A stretch of DNA of 64,000 nt from positions 186,001-250,000 of the forward strand of contig DASXVA010000007.1 of the NCBI GenBank assembly GCA_036504515.1. The letters are read 5' to 3'. A model generated the notes under the pieces. It was not told where the DNA came from. It did no database searches and saw nothing but the letters and a program-made list of their open reading frames with translations. This stretch comes from AWTP1-18 sp036504515. GTDB lineage: Bacteria > Pseudomonadota > Gammaproteobacteria > Burkholderiales > Rhodocyclaceae. The translations under genes were made by a program, and so were the position numbers. Of this stretch, positions 60,128 through 64,000 are shown one piece after another; the stretch's first letter is position 1, and the number at the start of each line of letters is the position of its first letter.

Positions 60128-62020
60128 ATGGTGAGCTACAAGGATTTTTACCGTCGTTCCATCGAACAGCCCGACGCCTTCTGGACTGAGCAAGCCCAGT
60201 TGGTAGATTGGCAAACCCCCTTTACCCAGGTTTGCGACTTTTCTCGCCCCCCTTTCGCCAAGTGGTTTGTCGGTGGCAAGACCAACCTGTGTCACAACGC
60301 CGTGGACCGCCACGCTGCTACACGTCCTGATGCACCGGCCCTGATCTTCGTTTCCACAGAAACGAATGAAGAAAAGACCTACTCTTTCGCCGAGCTGAAA
60401 TCCGAAGTGATGCGCATTGCTGCCATCTACAAGAGCCTTGGCGTGAAGAAAGGTGATCGGGTATTGATCTATATGCCCATGATTGCCCAGGCAACCTTTG
60501 CCATCCTGGCCTGTGCCCGGATCGGCGCCATCCACTCGGTGGTGTTCGGCGGTTTTGCTTCAGGCTCCCTGGCAACCCGCATCGACGATGCGAAGCCCGT
60601 GCTGATCGTCTCTTCCGATGCCGGCATGCGTAACGGCAAGGCCGTTCCCTACAAGCACCTGCTGGACGAAGCCATCAATTTGGCCGAGCACAAACCCGCC
60701 AAGGTGTTGATGGTGGATCGCGGTCTGGACAAGGAATTCAACAAGGTGGAAGGTCGTGACGTCGATTACGCCACCTTGCGCCAACAGCATCTGGATGCGG
60801 ATGTCCCCTGTGAATGGCTGGAGTCTTCCGAGCCTTCCTACATCCTCTACACCTCCGGTACCACTGGCAAGCCCAAGGGCGTGCAGCGGGATACCGGCGG
60901 CTACGCCGTAGCTCTGGCTTCCACCATGAAGCACATCTATTGTGGCGGCCCCGGCGAAACCTTCTTCTCCACCTCCGACATCGGTTGGGTCGTGGGTCAC
61001 AGCTACATTATTTACGGCCCCCTGATTGCCGGTATGGCCACCGTGATGTATGAAGGCACACCTCTGCGCCCCGATCCCGGTATCTGGTGGCAGATCGTTG
61101 AGAAGTACAAGGTGAATGTGATGTTCTCCGCGCCGACAGCGGCGCGCGTGCTGAAAAAGCAAGACCCTGCTTTCATGCACAAGTACGACATCTCCAGCCT
61201 CAAGCACCTGTTCATGGCGGGCGAGCCTCTGGATCAGCCCACCCACGAGTGGATCATGACCGAGCTGGGCGTTCCCGTCATCGACAACTACTGGCAGACC
61301 GAAACCGGCTGGCCAATGATTGCCTCTGCCCCCGGCGTGGAAAAGACCAAGATCAAGTACGGCTCCCCCGCCTTCCCCGTTTATGGCTATAACCTGAAGA
61401 TTTATCGGGACGATGGCACTGAGTGCAATCCCAACGAAAAGGGTATTGCCGCCGTGATTCCTCCGCTACCCCCCGGCAACCTGACCACCGTCTGGGGCCA
61501 GGATGACCGTTTTGTCAGCACCTACTTCAGCTTGTTCAAGGATCCGCTGGTGTATTCGTCCTACGACTGGGCGATCAAGGATGACGAAGGCTATATCTAC
61601 ATCCTCGGTCGTACTGATGACGTGATCAATGTTGCCGGTCACCGTTTGGGTACGCGCGAGATCGAAGAGGCTGTACAGGCTCACTCTGCCATCGCGGAAG
61701 TTGCGGTGGTCGGCGTGGAAGACAAGCTCAAGGGCCAAGAGCCCGTAGCTTTTGCCGTGGTCAAGGATGCCGCCAGGATCGCAACGCCTGAACTGCGCGC
61801 TGCCCTGGAAGCAGAAGTGAAAAAGACAGTGGATGGCATTCTGGGCGCCATCGCTCGTCCCAAACATGTTCACTTCGTTACCGGTCTGCCCAAGACCCGT
61901 TCCGGCAAGATGCTGCGTCGTTCAATCCAGGCCTTGGCCGAAGGTCGTGACCCCGGCGATTTGACGACGATTGACGATCCTTCCACCCTGGAACAAATCA
62001 AGGACGCACTTTCTGCTTGA
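60128..62020 (+). CDS. prpE: Propionate-CoA ligase (propionyl-CoA synthetase)
   Basis: A 630-residue AMP-forming acyl-CoA synthetase. TSGTTGKPKG is the P-loop; the acetylatable lysine is in PKTRSGKMLRRS near the C-terminus. The first 60 residues (SYKDFYRRSIEQPDAFW) and YDWAIKDDEGYIYILGRTDDVINVAGHR match PrpE rather than Acs, which is about 20 residues longer. It activates propionate for the methylcitrate or methylmalonyl route; no prpBCD is nearby. ATG at 60128 follows GAGGAG. Confidence 0.92.
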   Translation: MVSYKDFYRRSIEQPDAFWTEQAQLVDWQTPFTQVCDFSRPPFAKWFVGGKTNLCHNAVDRHAATRPDAPALIFVSTETNEEKTYSFAELKSEVMRIAAIYKSLGVKKGDRVLIYMPMIAQATFAILACARIGAIHSVVFGGFASGSLATRIDDAKPVLIVSSDAGMRNGKAVPYKHLLDEAINLAEHKPAKVLMVDRGLDKEFNKVEGRDVDYATLRQQHLDADVPCEWLESSEPSYILYTSGTTGKPKGVQRDTGGYAVALASTMKHIYCGGPGETFFSTSDIGWVVGHSYIIYGPLIAGMATVMYEGTPLRPDPGIWWQIVEKYKVNVMFSAPTAARVLKKQDPAFMHKYDISSLKHLFMAGEPLDQPTHEWIMTELGVPVIDNYWQTETGWPMIASAPGVEKTKIKYGSPAFPVYGYNLKIYRDDGTECNPNEKGIAAVIPPLPPGNLTTVWGQDDRFVSTYFSLFKDPLVYSSYDWAIKDDEGYIYILGRTDDVINVAGHRLGTREIEEAVQAHSAIAEVAVVGVEDKLKGQEPVAFAVVKDAARIATPELRAALEAEVKKTVDGILGAIARPKHVHFVTGLPKTRSGKMLRRSIQALAEGRDPGDLTTIDDPSTLEQIKDALSA

Positions 62021-62038
62021 TGATTTATTTCGTTAGTC

Positions 62039-62066
62039 TTGACGTGTGGCGCATTTCCGGTAGAAT
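62039..62066 (+). promoter_or_regulatory. Sigma-70 promoter of tRNA-Val
   Basis: TTGACG (62039-62044) and TAGAAT (62061-62066) with a 16-base spacer, 15 bases before the tRNA. Confidence 0.75.
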
Positions 62067-62081
62067 GCGCCGCTCTTTTGC

Positions 62082-62158
62082 AGGCGCGTAGCTCAGCTGG
62101 TTAGAGCACCACCTTGACATGGTGGGGGTCGTTGGTTCGAGTCCAATCGCGCCTACCA
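62082..62158 (+). tRNA. tRNA-Val (anticodon GAC)
   Basis: A 77-nt cloverleaf: acceptor AGGCGCG/CGCGCCT, anticodon stem CCACC/GGTGG with loop TTGACAT (anticodon GAC), T loop TTCGAGT and encoded CCA. It reads GUC and GUU codons. Confidence 0.96.
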
Positions 62159-62206
62159 GAATTCCTCAAAACCGTTATTGGTTCTGATGTAACTCAGGTA
62201 GTCCAA

Positions 62207-62242
62207 ACAAAAAGCCGCTCCGGTTTCCGGTGCGGCTTTTTT
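62207..62242 (+). terminator. Terminator after tRNA-Val
   Basis: AAAAAGCCGC and GCGGCTTTTTT form the stem, extended by CCGG/CCGG at the top; a T-run follows. Confidence 0.9.
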
Positions 62243-62459
62243 GTTTTCAAGCTTAGGAAAGGCGGGAAGAGGCTCAGCCAGCGTTTACCAGAACCCCCCG
62301 GGTTTTTTCAGGTACGACTTACTACAGAGGTACTACAGGGCGGTCGGGTGGAATCCCAGTTGTTGAAATTAATTCATCATTTGAGCGGGTTCCATCAGCA
62401 ATACCTTCGACCCCTATATTGATTACTGCTTAACCATGCGGTTCTTTGCTCATTTTTTA

Positions 62460-62478
62460 ATGTGAAAATTTTTCACAT
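62460..62478. promoter_or_regulatory. Strong operator-like palindrome upstream of gabD
   Basis: ATGTGAAAA and TTTTCACAT are perfect arms around one T. The dyad lies 158 bases before the gabD ATG. It contains TGTGA and TCACA, but with a 7-base spacer instead of the 6 required for Crp. Confidence 0.55.
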
Positions 62479-62635
62479 CATGAGCGGGGGTGGGTCAAGA
62501 ATTTAGCCAAGTCGTCGCCCTGTTCAGGAAAAAATTCCTTTCAAGCAGAACAAGATCAAAATCCCTTGAAGAAAATCATGGAATCTCAGCTTGATCAGTT
62601 TCCTTGGATATTTGAAAACACACTCTGGATACGCC

Positions 62636-64000
62636 ATGACAGCCACTAGCCAAATTAAAGACCAGTCACTGCTACGCCAAGCCTGTTATATCAACGGCCT
62701 CTGGGTTGATGCCGACAACGGGCAAACGATCACGGTAAGCAATCCGGCCACGGGTGAAGTTGTCACATCTGTTCCCAATGCAGGAGCAGCCGAAACCAGG
62801 CGCGCCATTGACGCCGCAGAAGCCGCGCTTCCGGTTTGGCGTGGGCTGAAGGCAGTAGATCGGTCTCGGGTTTTGCGGTGCTGGTTCGAATTGATGCTTG
62901 AGCATCAAGATGACTTGGCCCTGTTGATGACCCTTGAGCAAGGCAAACCCCTCGCAGAAGCAAAGGGAGAAATCCTCTATGCCGCCTCCTATCTGGAGTG
63001 GTTTGCCGAAGAGGCCAAGCGCATTTACGGTGAAACAATCCCGTCCCCCTTTGCTGACCGAAAGCTGATTGTGCTGCGGGAGCCCGTGGGCGTCTGTGCG
63101 GCCATCACGCCGTGGAATTTTCCTTCCGCCATGATTACCCGCAAGGTCGGCCCCGCTTTGGCCGCAGGATGCACCATGGTGCTCAAGCCCGCAGAGCAAA
63201 CGCCGCTGTCGGCTTTGGCCTTGGCGGAGTTGGCTGAGCGAGCCGGCATTCCCAAGGGCGTGTTTAACGTGGTGACGGGGGATGCCCGCGCCATCGGCGG
63301 AGAGTTGACCTCTAGCCCGGTCATGCGGAAGCTCAGCTTTACCGGTTCGACTGAAGTGGGCCGTTTGCTGATGGCGCAATGCGCGCCAAGCATCAAAAAG
63401 CTATCGTTGGAGCTCGGAGGCAATGCCCCGTTCATTGTGTTCGATGATGCCGATCTGGATGCCGCTGTTGCCGGGGCAATGGCCTCAAAGTTCCGTAATA
63501 GTGGCCAAACCTGTGTTTGCGCCAATAGGTTTCTGGTCCAGTCCAGTGTTTATGACGAGTTTGCAGCCAAGCTGGCTCATGCTGTGGCACAACTGAAGAT
63601 TGGCAATGGCCTGGATAACGGGGTGACCCAGGGGCCGCTGATCGATGAAGCTGCCCTTGATAAGGTCGAGCTGCTCGTTGGTGATGCCATTGCCAAGGGC
63701 GCCAAGATTCTTTCCGGTGGTAACCGACATGCCCTTGGCCGGACTTGGTATGAGCCGACAATACTGACGAACATGTCATTAGGGATGAGGATTGCGAAGG
63801 AAGAAGTCTTCGGCCCAGTTGCGCCCCTGTTTAGCTTCGATACCGAAGAAGAGGCCGTCAAGCAGGCGAATGCAACGGAGTATGGACTTGCTGCCTATTT
63901 CTATAGTCGTGATATCGGTCGTGTTTGGCGGGTCAGTGAAGCCCTGGAATACGGCATGGTGGGCATCAATAGCGGCGTCATCTCCACGGAAGTGGCTCCC
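62636..64000 (+). CDS. gabD: Succinate-semialdehyde dehydrogenase, 5' part (runs off the window)
   Basis: 455 codons are visible without a stop (E. coli GabD has 482). The ATG at 62636 gives MTATSQIKDQSLLRQACYIN. It matches GabD throughout: ITPWNFPSAMITRKVGPALA, FTGSTEVGRLLM, the catalytic Glu in LELGGNAPF and the catalytic Cys in GQTCVCANR, and the end EALEYGMVGINSG. GabD oxidises succinic semialdehyde to succinate with NADP, the last step of the GABA route. A partner aminotransferase (gabT) is not in the window. The Shine-Dalgarno sequence is weak. Confidence 0.95.
   Translation, partial: MTATSQIKDQSLLRQACYINGLWVDADNGQTITVSNPATGEVVTSVPNAGAAETRRAIDAAEAALPVWRGLKAVDRSRVLRCWFELMLEHQDDLALLMTLEQGKPLAEAKGEILYAASYLEWFAEEAKRIYGETIPSPFADRKLIVLREPVGVCAAITPWNFPSAMITRKVGPALAAGCTMVLKPAEQTPLSALALAELAERAGIPKGVFNVVTGDARAIGGELTSSPVMRKLSFTGSTEVGRLLMAQCAPSIKKLSLELGGNAPFIVFDDADLDAAVAGAMASKFRNSGQTCVCANRFLVQSSVYDEFAAKLAHAVAQLKIGNGLDNGVTQGPLIDEAALDKVELLVGDAIAKGAKILSGGNRHALGRTWYEPTILTNMSLGMRIAKEEVFGPVAPLFSFDTEEEAVKQANATEYGLAAYFYSRDIGRVWRVSEALEYGMVGINSGVISTEVAP

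Larger units (their letters stand above)
62159..62635. other. 477-base region between tRNA-Val and gabD
   Basis: It contains the tRNA terminator (62207-62242), a tandem TACTACAG direct repeat with 11-base period (62320-62338), a 19-base palindrome (62460-62478) and AGGAA-AAAA-TTCCT (62526-62539). One frame crossing the direct repeat ends in TAA near 62433 and has no start or recognisable product. No integrase or other mobility gene is visible. Confidence 0.5.

Noticed and set aside
62461..62477. Crp-binding site (TGTGA...TCACA) upstream of gabD
   Set aside because: The spacer is seven bases; Crp sites need six. Kept only as an unidentified operator.

Overview
The window is a piece of a betaproteobacterial chromosome. 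Gene orders such as rplU-rpmA-obgE-proB, thrS-infC-rpmI-rplT-pheS-pheT-ihfA-merR, surE-pcm-nlpD-rpoS and hfq-hflX-hflK-hflC-DUF2065-hisZ-purA are typical of that class. A CoA-dependent aminobenzoate cluster like those known from Azoarcus/Thauera relatives points to the Rhodocyclales (inference; no 16S is present). Most of the sequence is GC-rich housekeeping DNA with tightly packed, often ATGA-overlapping genes.

Layout. 1-5.9 kb: the end of prfA, prmC, an RfaH-type antiterminator, a CGFS glutaredoxin, a DMT exporter, RhlE helicase and a Tas-type aldo-keto reductase. 6-12.3 kb: a lipoprotein, then a minus-strand operon made of a flavin monooxygenase/old-yellow-enzyme fusion, an SDR, a MarR regulator and an aryl-CoA ligase fused to a RidA-like domain. 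This reads as aerobic CoA-thioester degradation of 2-aminobenzoate (or a related hydroxy/aminobenzoate). 12.7-14.6 kb: an orphan periplasmic sugar/glycerol-phosphate-type binding protein and a small secreted basic protein. 14.7-18.7 kb: proB, obgE, rpmA, rplU and ispB, followed by tRNA-Pro(CGG).

18.9-39.1 kb is the accessory block. One long minus-strand gene series encodes a complete type I secretion machine (TolC-like, MotB/SiiA-like, HlyD-like and MotA/SiiB-like proteins, a 2545-residue RTX-like repeat protein, and a LapB-type ABC exporter). It continues directly into a TPR/ATP-grasp protein and a phosphoserine-aminotransferase-like enzyme. Facing it on the plus strand are a second, paralogous ATP-grasp protein and an orphan flaG preceded by an excellent sigma-28 promoter. 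The secretion set has the same composition as the Salmonella SPI-4 (SiiA-F) giant-adhesin system. The paired ATP-grasp genes and the aminotransferase are additions whose role I cannot assign; they are the best candidate for something undescribed.

39.4-58.5 kb is housekeeping again: cytochrome c, the translation operon with infC starting at ATC, tRNA-Pro(GGG), the stationary-phase block with rpoS, hfq and the HflKC complex, purA, and a ClpX-like ATPase without the zinc-binding domain. 58.6-64 kb: metY, prpE, tRNA-Val(GAC) and the 5' part of gabD, which runs off the window.
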